A stretch of DNA of 64,000 bases, taken from positions 10,522,813 through 10,586,812 of the forward strand of contig NC_064041.1 in the NCBI RefSeq assembly GCF_932526225.1, given 5' to 3'. Positions 23,666 to 35,500 of the stretch are shown here, piece by piece. Origin of the DNA: Nematostella vectensis. Lineage: Eukaryota > Cnidaria > Anthozoa > Actiniaria > Edwardsiidae. Within the stretch, counting starts at the first letter, position 1, and the number at the start of each line of letters is the position of its first letter. The position numbers were made by a program, and so were the translations under genes. Under the pieces are notes generated by a model. It searched no databases and was not told the origin of the DNA. It saw only the letters and a program-made list of their open reading frames with translations.

Positions 23666-25423
23666 ATGGCGAACGAAGGTTCAGCACGTGGAATAGTGGA
23701 CGGTAATTTTACCGAGTGTTTTAGTGATTCTGGACAATTTGAAGACGCAGAAGAAGATGAAACTGAAATTTCAGATATATTTGCTCGTCTTCACGTGAAT
23801 TCTGATGCTCTTTATGCCCCCACTAAAAAATCAAACACGGGAGATGAATCTACGAGCGATGATGTAGAAAAATCCACTCCAGACGCTATCGAAGAGGATG
23901 AATTTTCCCCTGAAGAATACAGTGATGAGGACTTCTTTGACTGGGAAGACGAAACTGGTGATTTTACTAAGCGTCTTAATGCAAGTCGGACCAACTCAAA
24001 CGCATCTAACCCATCGAATAAGCAGAAAACATTTTTTCAACCACATGAGAAATCCATTCAGAGATTTGGTGGTCGCATAAATGTTGATAAATATCATGGA
24101 CCCCCTCTTCCAAATACAGCCAAAAATGTTCTTAAGGAAGCAAATAGAAAGAAAGATAATGAGAAAGTTAGATCTAAAGACAAAGCCGACCGGGCTACTG
24201 TAGAGCAGGTTTTGGATCCTAGAACAAGAATGATAATATTCAAGTTGTTGAACAAGGGGATTATATCAGAAATTAATGGCTGTATAAGCACTGGCAAGGA
24301 AGCAAATGTTTATCATGCTACCAACAGCGAAAACCAGGGTCGAGCCGTGAAAGTTTACAAAACATCTATTGTAATTTTTAAAGATAGAGATAAGTATGTT
24401 ACTGGAGAGTTTCGATTCCGGCATGGCTATTGTAAGCACAACCCAAGGAAGATGGTTAAAACATGGGCAGAGAAAGAGATGAGGAATTTGATTCGCTTGC
24501 ACCAAGCAGGTATTCCATGTCCTGAGCCAATCATTTTGCGAAGTCACGTCTTGGTCATGGAATTTGTTGGGACAGAAGGTTGGCCTGCTCCACTCCTGAA
24601 GGATGTCACATTGTCAGAATCAAAGGCAAGAGAGCTGTACCTTCAATGCGTAAAGATCTTGAGGGATATCTTCTGGAAAAGCCGGCTGGTGCATGCTGAC
24701 TTAAGCGAGTTTAACATGCTTTATCATCAGGGAGGAGTATATGTGATTGATGTGTCTCAATCTGTAGAGCATGATCACCCCCATGCTTTAGAATTCCTCA
24801 GGAAAGACTGCACAAACATCACTGATTTTTTCAAGAAGAAGGAAGTCTGTGTCATGACTGTTCGGGAACTCTTTAACTTTGTAACAGACCCAACCATCAC
24901 AGAGAACAACATTGAGAGCTATTTGGAGCAGGCACAACAAATGGCTACAAGCCGAGGGGAGGATGAGGAAAACAGTGGGAAACAACAAGTTGAAGAAGAG
25001 GTCTTCAAGCATGCCTATATCCCAAGAACACTGAATGAAGTAGTGGACTTTGAAAAAGATGTAGAGAAGATCAAGGAAGGAAAGTCTGTGGAGATAATGT
25101 ATCAAGTAGTCACAGGACTGAAGTCAGACCTGAGTGGGGCTAAGGTTATTCCAGAACTCTTGGAAGAGAGCCAAGGCAATAATTTGACAACTGATAAGAA
25201 AAGATGCTATGACAACAGTGTGATTGACAGCTCTGAACAGGAGAGTTCAAGTGATGAGAGCAGTGAGGATGAGAATGCTGGAGAGGGAGAGCAGCAGTTG
25301 AGTAGGAAAGAACACAAGAAATTAGTAAAGGAAGCAAATCGTGAGAAAAGAAAGAATAAAATACCCAAACATTTAAAAAAGAGAAAGGAAAAGGTGACCA
25401 AAATGAAAAAAGGCAATAAATGA
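23666..25423 (+). CDS. RIOK1: RIO-type atypical serine kinase/ATPase, ribosome maturation
   Basis: RIOK1 acts in the cytoplasm in late 40S subunit maturation. The ORF is a single uninterrupted exon of 585 aa from the ATG at 23666; human RIOK1 has 568. The in-frame extension to 23615 has only a GTG, so 23666 (AAAATGG context) is chosen. An acidic N-terminal region (residues 1-110) precedes the RIO domain. Visible motifs: P-loop-like [11 protein letters not shown] from S208, ATP-binding lysine K229 (VKVYK), [19 protein letters not shown], catalytic HADLSEFN with D345 and N350, and metal-binding IDVSQ with D362, followed by [17 protein letters not shown]. The tail is Ser/acidic then strongly basic ([20 protein letters not shown]), as in the family. 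All key residues are present, so it should be active. It is intronless while both neighbours are intron-rich. Confidence 0.97.
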   Translation: MANEGSARGIVDGNFTECFSDSGQFEDAEEDETEISDIFARLHVNSDALYAPTKKSNTGDESTSDDVEKSTPDAIEEDEFSPEEYSDEDFFDWEDETGDFTKRLNASRTNSNASNPSNKQKTFFQPHEKSIQRFGGRINVDKYHGPPLPNTAKNVLKEANRKKDNEKVRSKDKADRATVEQVLDPRTRMIIFKLLNKGIISEINGCISTGKEANVYHATNSENQGRAVKVYKTSIVIFKDRDKYVTGEFRFRHGYCKHNPRKMVKTWAEKEMRNLIRLHQAGIPCPEPIILRSHVLVMEFVGTEGWPAPLLKDVTLSESKARELYLQCVKILRDIFWKSRLVHADLSEFNMLYHQGGVYVIDVSQSVEHDHPHALEFLRKDCTNITDFFKKKEVCVMTVRELFNFVTDPTITENNIESYLEQAQQMATSRGEDEENSGKQQVEEEVFKHAYIPRTLNEVVDFEKDVEKIKEGKSVEIMYQVVTGLKSDLSGAKVIPELLEESQGNNLTTDKKRCYDNSVIDSSEQESSSDESSEDENAGEGEQQLSRKEHKKLVKEANREKRKNKIPKHLKKRKEKVTKMKKGNK

Positions 25424-26593
25424 GTCCAAATTGGTTATTTTTTAGGTAAAGAAAAAAAAAATATTGTCTTGTGCCCTTTATACCACCACTTCAATAACTA
25501 CAAAAACAAAAATAAATAAAAAAGTGAAGCTCTTGTTTTTGTCAGTTATTTATTTATTATTACCGTGAATCAAAGTGTAATATTCAAAGGGTAATAGTCA
25601 GTAAAACACAAAAGAGAACAATAGAATCAGATCACAATGAAGTGTAATAAACCAAATTGTAGTTCACAGGTTAATAAAAATCACTCTATAGCAACTGTTT
25701 TATAGCAACTGTTTTAGCAGTGTTCAGACTTAATGTGTTGAAAGAAAAAAAAAAATCTGTAATGCATGTTTGAGCACAACAAGTTGTCCGCATGGTGTAG
25801 CAAAGTTGGGCCCGGGTAGCTCCCCCTGCAGGCGATTTTAAGCAGTTTGCTGATTAATAAATTTTTAGTGTTGTGAGGGATACCAGAGAGAGTTAAAAGA
25901 TGGCTGCGCCGGAGACTATTTCATGAAATGTGTAAATGTAACAATTTGTTCTAATAGGATTTGGCTGTTGGCCAATTGGCAAATGTGATAATACTTATCC
26001 AAAATTTAAGAGGAGGGTAGGGAGAACAAGCAAGCCAGTAGCAAGCGAACCATAAAGCAGCAACTGGGGGGGGGGGGGGGGTGGAGGTTCGGCTTTATTT
26101 AAGCTTTGTCTAAATTTAATTCAAACACATTAAAATGTGACCTTTTTTAATTAAATAGATTTTATAGCGTCAAGTCAAAACATAGGGTCTATTTTCACCC
26201 ACTCCGACGTCGTGTGTTACGTACTGCGGGCTCACAGAAACGACCCAGCCTTATCAAAACATGGAATACACACGTGGTTAGAATTCACGACTGTTGATTG
26301 GTCAAATGTTTTTGATTCAAGATGGCGAATGTCCCGCGCTAAACTACCGCAATGTTTGCTCTGCGTATGTGCCCGAAGTCCAGAAGCTTTTATCCATTGC
26401 TATGTTGTAAAAAAGAAAGCATTGCGTTGAGAACTGTTTGACAATGTTGATGCACAGTCTAAAAGCGTAAACTTAGTATTAAAGGTAAAATGCCCCTCGT
26501 AGTACTGCTCACGAGCATTCAAAACAAGGAATTGCGCGAGAACCTCTCAACACAAGATCTCATTTCTAGTGTGTTTCCACTGTAACAAAAGAA
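25424..26593. promoter_or_regulatory. RIOK1-DROSHA intergenic region
   Basis: It contains the RIOK1 3' UTR with AATAAATAAAAAA about 90 bp after the stop (25510-25520) and, at its right end, the presumed 5' UTR and promoter of DROSHA. An 18-base G run lies at about 26067-26084. A 72-aa ORF at 26212-26430 resembles nothing known. Confidence 0.5.
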
Positions 26594-29500
26594 ATGTGGA
26601 ACCAAAACAACGCAAGGCCAAACCTTCCTTTCGCTGACTTCGTCCCGGTGAGTATCTATTCGCTCATAGAATATACTCCCCTAAATCCTTTGCCGATCAA
26701 GCAAACTATTTTGAAGGAGAGAGTTGTTGATGTGGTGCACTTTTTTCTCCACTTCCGGCTTTCTATTACCCTGGGTACCAGAGGCTCCGAGCTTCGCGGC
26801 GACAACAATCGTCGTCGCCGCGAAGCTCGGAGCCTCTGGTACCCAGGGTAGCTTTCTATGTATTCAACCTAAAGTTATTTTTAAGGAGCTTCTTTCAGAA
26901 TGTCTGCTTACGTTGATTTTAAATGTATAATAATTATCTTTAGGCCCTTTATAGATATTGAAAACTGTCCAGGTAAGATTGACTCAGTGACCAGATGTTT
27001 TGGCTCCATATACTCGCCCCTTCCCCCCCCCCCCCCCTGAATCCCATGATTAGGAATAGGGTACTTGCACTAAAGCCTCATCGAACAGAGAAGAGAATTG
27101 ATGAGAGGTTCTAGCTCTCGCTTGACCATGTACTCTCATTCACCTCATATGTAGACTCTCACCGAGTCTCATTCACTTTAAGGGTGTAGTGACATTAAGG
27201 TTGCTTAGTAACAACGTTGCTACACTGGTAGCGTTGAGCGCACACATATACATAACACAGAATTCGTCATTCCAAGCTTTCCTGAAGTAAAAGAAATAAA
27301 AATATGTGTTTCAAGTACCCAAAAATTGACTTTAAGTTGATCTCAGCCTTTTCAGGTGATGATATTTCCAATATTTTGTAAAATCGAAGATTCAGCGAAG
27401 ATTTAGTCAAGCCATCCTTTTTGAAGCAAAAGTTTTCAATTTTCACTACCTGAGCGCGCTGCAAACACCGAACGCTCACGCACGCACTGAAAAGTTTATT
27501 TTGAAAGTAGCGCGCACTGTATCAGAATTTAAAAAACTTTTTCAATTGTCATCATGACGGATATTTTTTCTTTGAAGTGTAAATACAACGAAACACTATT
27601 GGAATTTGTTTTAAAACTTCATTTCAATTTCATAATGTGAGATATCAGTGTATTGTATTGTATTGTATTTATTGTATTGCATTGTTGTATTGTATTGTTG
27701 TATTGTATTGTATTGTTATTGTATTGTGTATTGTATTGTTGTATTGTATTGTCCGGTTCTGCGTTCTGCTTTTCCTTGATTTTGTTTTATTATTTTCCTT
27801 CAGGGATCTCAAGTACCAAATCTTCAGGAGCAGATGCATCAAGCATTTCAATTCAATCCCATGAGAACCCCTTACATGGGTGGTTGGCACTCACAACCAC
27901 CAATGCATGTTCCTCAAAACGAACCTTACCTATCTGGACATTTTCCTGGCCATCATAGCCTGCCCCGCATGACACAAGAAGTCCAGAGTGTCCCTGGTCA
28001 AGGTCAACCTATAGCACAGCCATATAATCCCCCTAATTCTGGAATAACACCAATGGTTATGGATACTGATCCAGGGTATAACACAGGAGCTCAGTATGGG
28101 TATAATTCTGGCAATTTTGGCCCAATGGGGGACCAAGGCTTGGGACCACCTGGTACAGAAGATGTGGGCCAGAATTATGCTGTCTCGTCTGCGAACTTAC
28201 ACTTATTACCTGGTTATCAGAATTCACAAACAAGCAGCTTCTCGGAGACCTACTCTTCACATACTGCACTAGGTTCTAATTCAGCGACGCGGCTGCCAGA
28301 TGTCTGCAATCAAGTTTGTCAACGGTTTGATGAGATTATTTCAGAGTGTCAGCCTATGACAGGGGTGGTTGTTGATGTGGCACGTTCCAGAGAGGCTGCT
28401 GAATCAAATTCATCACACATCAGTAAAAAATACCACAAGAGTAATTCTTCCAGTCCCAACAAAAGAAAGCAAAGCCCAAGAACTTCACGTTTGAGTCCTA
28501 GTCATACAAAGTATGCAGGAGTACCGGATAAATCTAGAAGCAACCATCATCAAAGTCCTTACAAAGCCAGCTGCGAGAAAAAATTTGATTCAGACAAAGA
28601 AAGAAAGGACACACATTACCGCCAAAAAAGGAAACACAGGATAGGAGCTGGGGAATGTTCTAGTTCAAAAGCAAGAAAACCCCACAGTGATCTAGTACCC
28701 AACAAGTCACAAGCAGACCAAAGGAGATCCAGCGTTGGCCCAAGTAGTACCCACAAGTCACAGGCAGACCAAAGGAGTTCCAGCATTGGATCAAGGGATA
28801 CCCAAAAGCCACAGGCAGACCAAAGGAGGTCCAGCATTGGCTCAAGTAGTACCCACAAGTCACATGCAGACCAAAGAAGGCTTAGCGACAGCCCAAGGGA
28901 TACTCACAAAAATAACAGGTTAAGAATTTCCCTGCTTAGATTTTAGCCCTTTCACTCCTATTATTTTAGGCAATATAAGGCCCTAAAAGTGGCATAGAAA
29001 TGCTTGCTTTGTTGTAACAGAGGTTACATCCCTTCGATTAAGGTTAGTGTAGTGCAGCTTGAAGAGATGGGAGCTCCCATACATCCAATAAGACTGGAAA
29101 CACATGAAAATACTCATAACTTCAACCTCCTGTGACACAAATTTGAATCCAAGCATGGACTCTTTTATAATCCATAGCAAGAGCCAGGATTCGAACCTGG
29201 GCCAAAGCAGTGAGAGACCTAATGCGCTAAACATAATATGCTTCCATTTACTATCAAACAATCACAGGCAACAATAGCCAAAGAAACCAATATCCAATAT
29301 TAATGTGTGCAACACTACAGTATCTTGTATTTGCTCTATTTAGAATGACCAAATTTTAAGATATTTTTATTTGTTACATGATTCAGAATTTGATAGAATC
29401 CCTGCCTGAAAAAATGTTTTTGTAATAAGTTGACTTGAAGGCTTTGTATTCACCTATTTTATTAACACAGTACAAAACATGGCGGACTACACGAGGAACT

Positions 29501-32500
29501 CAATCCGGGTGCGCATGTGCGAAAGATATGCTAATTAACCGGAAGTAAAACTACAACATCCCCTTCTCTAAGCTGAAAAGCTGAAAAATTACATGAGTAC
29601 AAATGTGACTGGTAGTGTCCAATTAGGGGTGTAAAAAAAAAACAAAGAACTTTGCAGTACTAATAATAACATAGTTCAATATCTAATGTTTGTGTAGCAA
29701 ATGCTACAAGTTCAGTCTGTCTGGGGGCTTCACTGTCCGTGTTGATCTGCGTAATGGTGGACCACTTTGGGTAGGTGTGGATTTCGCAGGGGTACCAGGT
29801 GTAGACGTCCTTGGCTCTGTTGGGGGTTGGTCGCCGTTAGGTGCTGGTTCTGCTACAGGCTCGTAGTCATCAGTAGCTGAGGTATTATTCAAGCTTAGTT
29901 TTTCACCTGTGGGACGAATGTGTCTGCGGTTTCTGGTGAGAGTACTGCCATTGGCCATGTCCACAATGTGCGAGCGTGGGGTTGGCGCAGCGGCTCGAAC
30001 TATTCCTGGCTCCCATTTGGAGTTGAGGGGGTTGAAGACTCTGACAGCGTCCTGAGGGTAGACAGGCTGTAGACACTTGGAAGTCCTGTCGTAATATGAT
30101 TTCTGTCGGTCTTGTCTGGCTTGCAGCTTGACATTGGCATCATAGTCAGGTTTGTTCAGTAGTGCATGCCTGGAAGTAGCTGGCAGGTTAGACTGATATA
30201 TTCTGGAATTTAGCAACTCTGCTGGTGATGGCAGGGTGTGACCCAAAGGGGTTGTTCTCAGGCACAGCATGGCTAGATGTGGGTCTTGCCCTGATTCCTT
30301 GCACTTTTGAAGGAGATCCTTGACAGTTTGCACATTTCTCTCTATGAAGCCATTAGCCTCCTTGTAGTATGGGCTTGTAGTTGTATGAATAAATCCATAG
30401 GTGCTGCTAAAAACCTTGAATAGAGCAGACGTAAACTGGGTGTCATGTCCTGTGACAAGTTTGTCTGGTATGCCATGTTCCTCAAATATTCCTTTGAGGT
30501 GAGCGATGACAGTAGATGATTGGATGTTAGTTAGCTTGCGCACAATTGGGAACTTACTGTAGTAATCAGAGAGTAGTAAGTATGGTGAACCGTTCCAGGA
30601 GAACAAGTCAGATGCTAGGGTGTGCCAGGGCCTTGGTGGAACATCATGAGGCATTAGCGGTTCTTTAGTGTTCATGGACTGATTATGCTGACAGGGAGCA
30701 CAACTCTTGACCATGTTGTCGATGTCGGCATTGATGTTCGCCCAAAAGACTGATCCCTTGGCTCTGAGCTTGCATTTTTCCGCACCCTGGTGTGCATAGT
30801 GTAGCTGCTGTAGAACATCTGGTTGCAGGGTCTTTGGAATTACAATTCGGGTACCCTTCAGGACCAATCCATCGGCGACAGTAAGTTCGTCACGATAGTT
30901 CCAGTATGGGTGTAGTAACTCAGGGCATTCAGCTCTTTTGTTTGGCCAACCTTGGGCGATGACGGCACAAAGTGAGTGAAGTGTTGTGTCCTTCCTCGTC
31001 TCCTCTTGGATCTGCGTTATCCTAGTAGGGCTAGCATTGAGGTGCAAGTGTAGCTCATGTATAGAGACATCAAGTCCAGCGATAGTGTCACCGGGACTTG
31101 GGTTAAGTCGTGAGAGGGCGTCGGCCAGGGGTATGTCCTTCCCTGGGACATATCGAATGTCGATGTCGTATTTCTGTATCCGCAGCATCATCCTGGCAAT
31201 GCGGGGTGGCGCGCTGGCCAGATGCTTTTTGAATATTGCCTCCAGTGGCTTGTGGTCCGTGTGGACCTGGACGTGGCGTCCATAAGCGTAGTAGTGGAAT
31301 TTCTCGAGACCATGGACGACTGCAAGCATTTCCCTTTCTATGTTGGAGTACCTCCTCTCGGTTTCAGTGAGTAGCTTACTTCTGTACTCCACAGGGCCTT
31401 TATCTTGGATGAGTGTCGCGCCGAGGCCACGTTGAGATGCATCCACCTGGATTACGACAGGCTTGGTGCTGTCGAAATACTGCAGCGAGGCTGGCGATGT
31501 GATGAGTTTCTTGATGTCATCTACAGCTTTCTGGTGTTCTGGGCACCACTGGAATTTCCTTGTCAAGTCCCAGAGGACCGCTGCTGTTGAAGCGAGGTTG
31601 GGTATGAAACGGCTAAGGTATTGCGTCATACCTAGGAAGACTTGGAGATCTGTGAGGCTCGTTGAAGGATCCATGTTGTTGATGGCTTCAACCTTAGCAG
31701 GGTCAAGTTTCAGACCATCTGCACTTAGGGTGTGTCCGAAGAAGACAAGTTCCTTGCTGGCCATTTTGCATTTGTCAGCATTGAATTTCAGACCAGTTTC
31801 ACGGGCACGCTCCATTACTGCTTTCAGGTTATTGTCATGCTCCTTACGGTTGCGTCCGTAAACAACTATGTCGTCTGTGATGCCTGTCACCCCAGGTAAG
31901 TCACCAAAGGTTTCATCGACCTTCTTTTGGAAGATGTCCTGAGCACAAATCAGACCAAAGGGTAGTCGTAGGAATCTGAATCTTCCATGGGGAGAGTTGA
32001 ATGTTGTATAGAGTGAGCTTTCCTGGTCAAGCTTTATGTTCCAATAACCGCTGCGGGCGTCAACTATGGAGAAGTACTCGGATCCACTTAGCTTTGATAA
32101 GACTTCATCAAGAGTGGGTGTACGATGATGTGGACGTTTGATGGCGCAGTTGAGGTCCTTTGGATCAAGGCAGAGTCGTATGGAGCCATTCCGCTTTGTG
32201 GAACAGACTAGCGAGTTGACCCAGTCAGTGGGTTCATCAACCTTGGTGATGATTCCTTGCTGTACGAGGGATTCCAACTCCTTGCGCAGAGGCTCCTGAA
32301 GTGCTTCAGGGACTCGTCGTGGCGGGTGAACCACAGCGGGTACTGTAGGGTCAAGTGTGATATGGAACTCTCCGCTGAAGCATCCGATGCCTTCGAAGCA
32401 GTCAGCATACTGTCTTAGTAGAGCTGCCTTTGCCTCAGGGTCATCCTTGGGTACTTGAGCTGGTCGTATTTCGGCTGGCTCAGCCTGGTCTTTGCTTAGA

Positions 32501-35500
32501 CTGTGGTTAAGGGTTACAAGCTTCATTGCAGTACATGTGGGTAGTCCTAGGATTGTAGGTCCTGTCGTGTTTACAACATGAAATTCATGAGGGCTGGACT
32601 GACCGTTATGTAGTAAAGTGAGGTTGCAGGTACCGTAGTGTTGTACTTCATGGCCTCCATATGCTGTTATCCTTGTATCTGATGGGGCTAAGGTGAGGGG
32701 CTTGCCGTCTATGTCGCAGAGTGACTCTGGATAGATGTGCTTGTAGTTGCTTAATGGGATCACATTTCCTTCAGCACCAGTGTCAATCTTGCATAATAGT
32801 GGTAGTGTCCCGTTACTCGAGTTAACCTGTATGTTGACGAGCGCTTGAGTGATCTGTCGAGACATACTATCAATGGTCAGAGAGTGAAAATATAACTGTG
32901 GGGAATCTAGGGGCTCAGGTGCAGTGCTAGCATTCTCATTGCTGAGGGTGTTTATCTGTTGCTTTGATTTGTTCCGGTTTCCCCGCCTGCCTCTTCCCCT
33001 CGGGGTGGGACCTTGGGGTTTGGTGGAACGGCAAACCTTGGCCCAGTGGTTTGGTTTCCCACAGTTGCTGCATTTTGTTCCGTTTGCGGGGCACAGGGAT
33101 TTTTGTGTCACATTATGGCTAGTGCCACAGTTCCCACAAGTTTGTATTTGTTTATTTTCACGTGAGTGTGTCTTGGGATGTGAAGAAGGGCTTTTGTGGG
33201 TTGTTGCGTGTACAGGTATAGTGTTTGTGCCTCTAATATCTTGTAACTGAGCCGAAGTGGCTTCCTCAGTCCTGGCTATGTCTATTGCCTTAGCGAGCGT
33301 TAGAGTTTTGTCTAACTCGAGGAGTTTAGCCTGGACACGTGGGCGGCGAGACCCGAAAATTAGAGCGTCAATAATGTGTTCGTCTACATTATCATACCTG
33401 CATTCGCTGGCTAGCAATCTTACTTTCTTTATAAATGAATCCACTGGTTCATCGTCCTTTTGCTTCAGAGTGCGTAGTTTAAATCGTGCTAAGCGAAAAT
33501 TGCTCTTGGGGGCGACGTATTCTTCAAACTTCTCCCAGTAAGTTGACAGCTTTTTCTTCTCGTCTGAGGTTAGCGACCACGTAGAAACTAATTCAATTCC
33601 TTCTTCTCCCGTCCATATCAACAGATAACTGACCTTTTCTTCCTCCGATTTGGACTTAAGCGGGCCAGAAAAGTACAATTCGACGGTTGCCTTGAACTTT
33701 TTTAGCGCTTGTTGAAGATCGGTTGCATTCCAGTCCATACGAGGGCTAGTGAGTCCAGTGAGTTCGGCCATTTTCCTTGTGTAAACTTGCTAGATTTCTC
33801 GTAAAATACCGACCTGGTATGTTTGAGAGTGATTTTCCTTCAGTTTGCTTCTGACACCATGTAATAAGTTGACTTGAAGGCTTTGTATTCACCTATTTTA
33901 TTAACACAGTACAAAACATGGCGGACTACATGAGGAACTCAATCCGGGTGCGCATGTGCGAAAGATATGCTAATTAACCGGAAGTAAAACTACAACAGTT
34001 TTCTAATGTTTTTTTTTTAAAGTTGTGGCCCATCCATTTTGTTAACTGCAATCTTAAAAGAAAAAAGTCAAAAAGCATCTGAGACAAGTGAATTTGTGTG
34101 TTTTCTCAAACCCATGAACTAGCTTTCCTGATAGCACTCTATGCTACAAAGACCAGGGGGATTGGGTTATCGTAGTGGAAGAATCTGATATTGCATTTTT
34201 ATGCTTTATATCAATAAACCCCTTTTTTCTAGGAGAAGAACCTTTAAAGGAAGTGATAAAGATGACAAAAACCACAGATCACTCAACCTCCGTAGCTATT
34301 CACCTCCACCACCTGATAGCAAAAGGAAAGTCAAGTTTATTGTACCAGAAGATTGTTATACAAGAGTCAAAGGCACTGTGAGTACTTAGTAAGAGGTATA
34401 ATGGGCTAAATGTGTTTAGGGGGGAGGGAGATGGTAGCATATTATTCACTAACACTACCACCTGATAGCAAGGAAAGTCAAGTTTATTAACAGAAGAAGC
34501 ACTGTTGGTGCTTAGTAAAATGCATACTTATGGGGCTAATTCAGGGGCAGATCCAGGATTTCAAAATGGGGGGTGGATAATGGCTGAATAGATGGCTTAT
34601 AACTGATCCAGTGGTTCTTGGTAGGTCACTAAATCTAACATATCTAACAATACTTCAAGCTGAGTTGAATTTGTAGCGTCGCATCAGCAAAGTCAAGCAG
34701 GCGATTGCACATGAACAGTACTTTCTCCGTAGTTTCTTCAAACAAAGTGACTATTCAATTTTGTTTTTGCTCAAAGAAGGGGAGGATTTCCACCCCCCTG
34801 CCTCCGGCACTGTAATTGTTTTTCTATTCTTTTTGACACTAGCCTTCTCAATCCACTGTGACTGGAACAAAAAAGCTTGAAAACCTCTATGCAGCATTTG
34901 AGGAAAAGATCTTACAGCTCAAGTCTAGCCCTGTTGATATGCTGCCAGGGCACGATGATCCAGCAGCAGTACATTCTGATTCGGATAAAAGTGACTTTGA
35001 ATCAGTCACAGATTTCTGTGATGTGTTTTCTGCGGATGAGTTGAGCTGTAACAGTGATTTAGATGATAAGGGAGATGATGAGAGTATGAGCTCAGATGAT
35101 GAGAAGCATAGTACTGGCCCATCACCACCACAAGTGAAAGAACGGAAGTTAAACGATCCAAGGCGACTTCACAAAGACCTGTGGTTCAACGAGAAGGGAG
35201 AGGTACTTCGCAACGGGCCATTTTCAGCTATAAGCAAGTGTGCGCACTCGACATGGAAACCTGTCTCATCTACTGTCATGCAATGCATGCTTAATTTGGT
35301 GCAAGCTTAAAAAGGCGTGGGCTGCATTCTAGTAGTTAAGGTTAGGTTTCTATTCTAATGCGCGAGCAAGCTTAAAGCTGGAATGGCTTATCTAAGAGGA
35401 GAATAAAATCAATGTGTAATTGTTTTGAATAACAAAATACTGTTTTATCTGGACAGACTAATGAAGGCCCGGTGTGTAGATGTAGTGTGAAGGAGAAGAT

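Larger units (their letters stand above)
29421..33997 (-). mobile_element. Ty3/gypsy LTR retrotransposon, full length
   Basis: A 4.58-kb element inserted antisense in DROSHA intron 2. Two 138-bp LTRs (29421-29558 and 33860-33997) begin TG and end CA and differ at one position (ACACGAGG versus ACATGAGG). The insertion is flanked by the 5-bp duplication GTTTT (29416-29420 and 33998-34002). The internal part holds one gag-pol ORF, a primer-binding site and a polypurine tract. Near-identical LTRs and an intact ORF indicate recent insertion. Confidence 0.97.
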
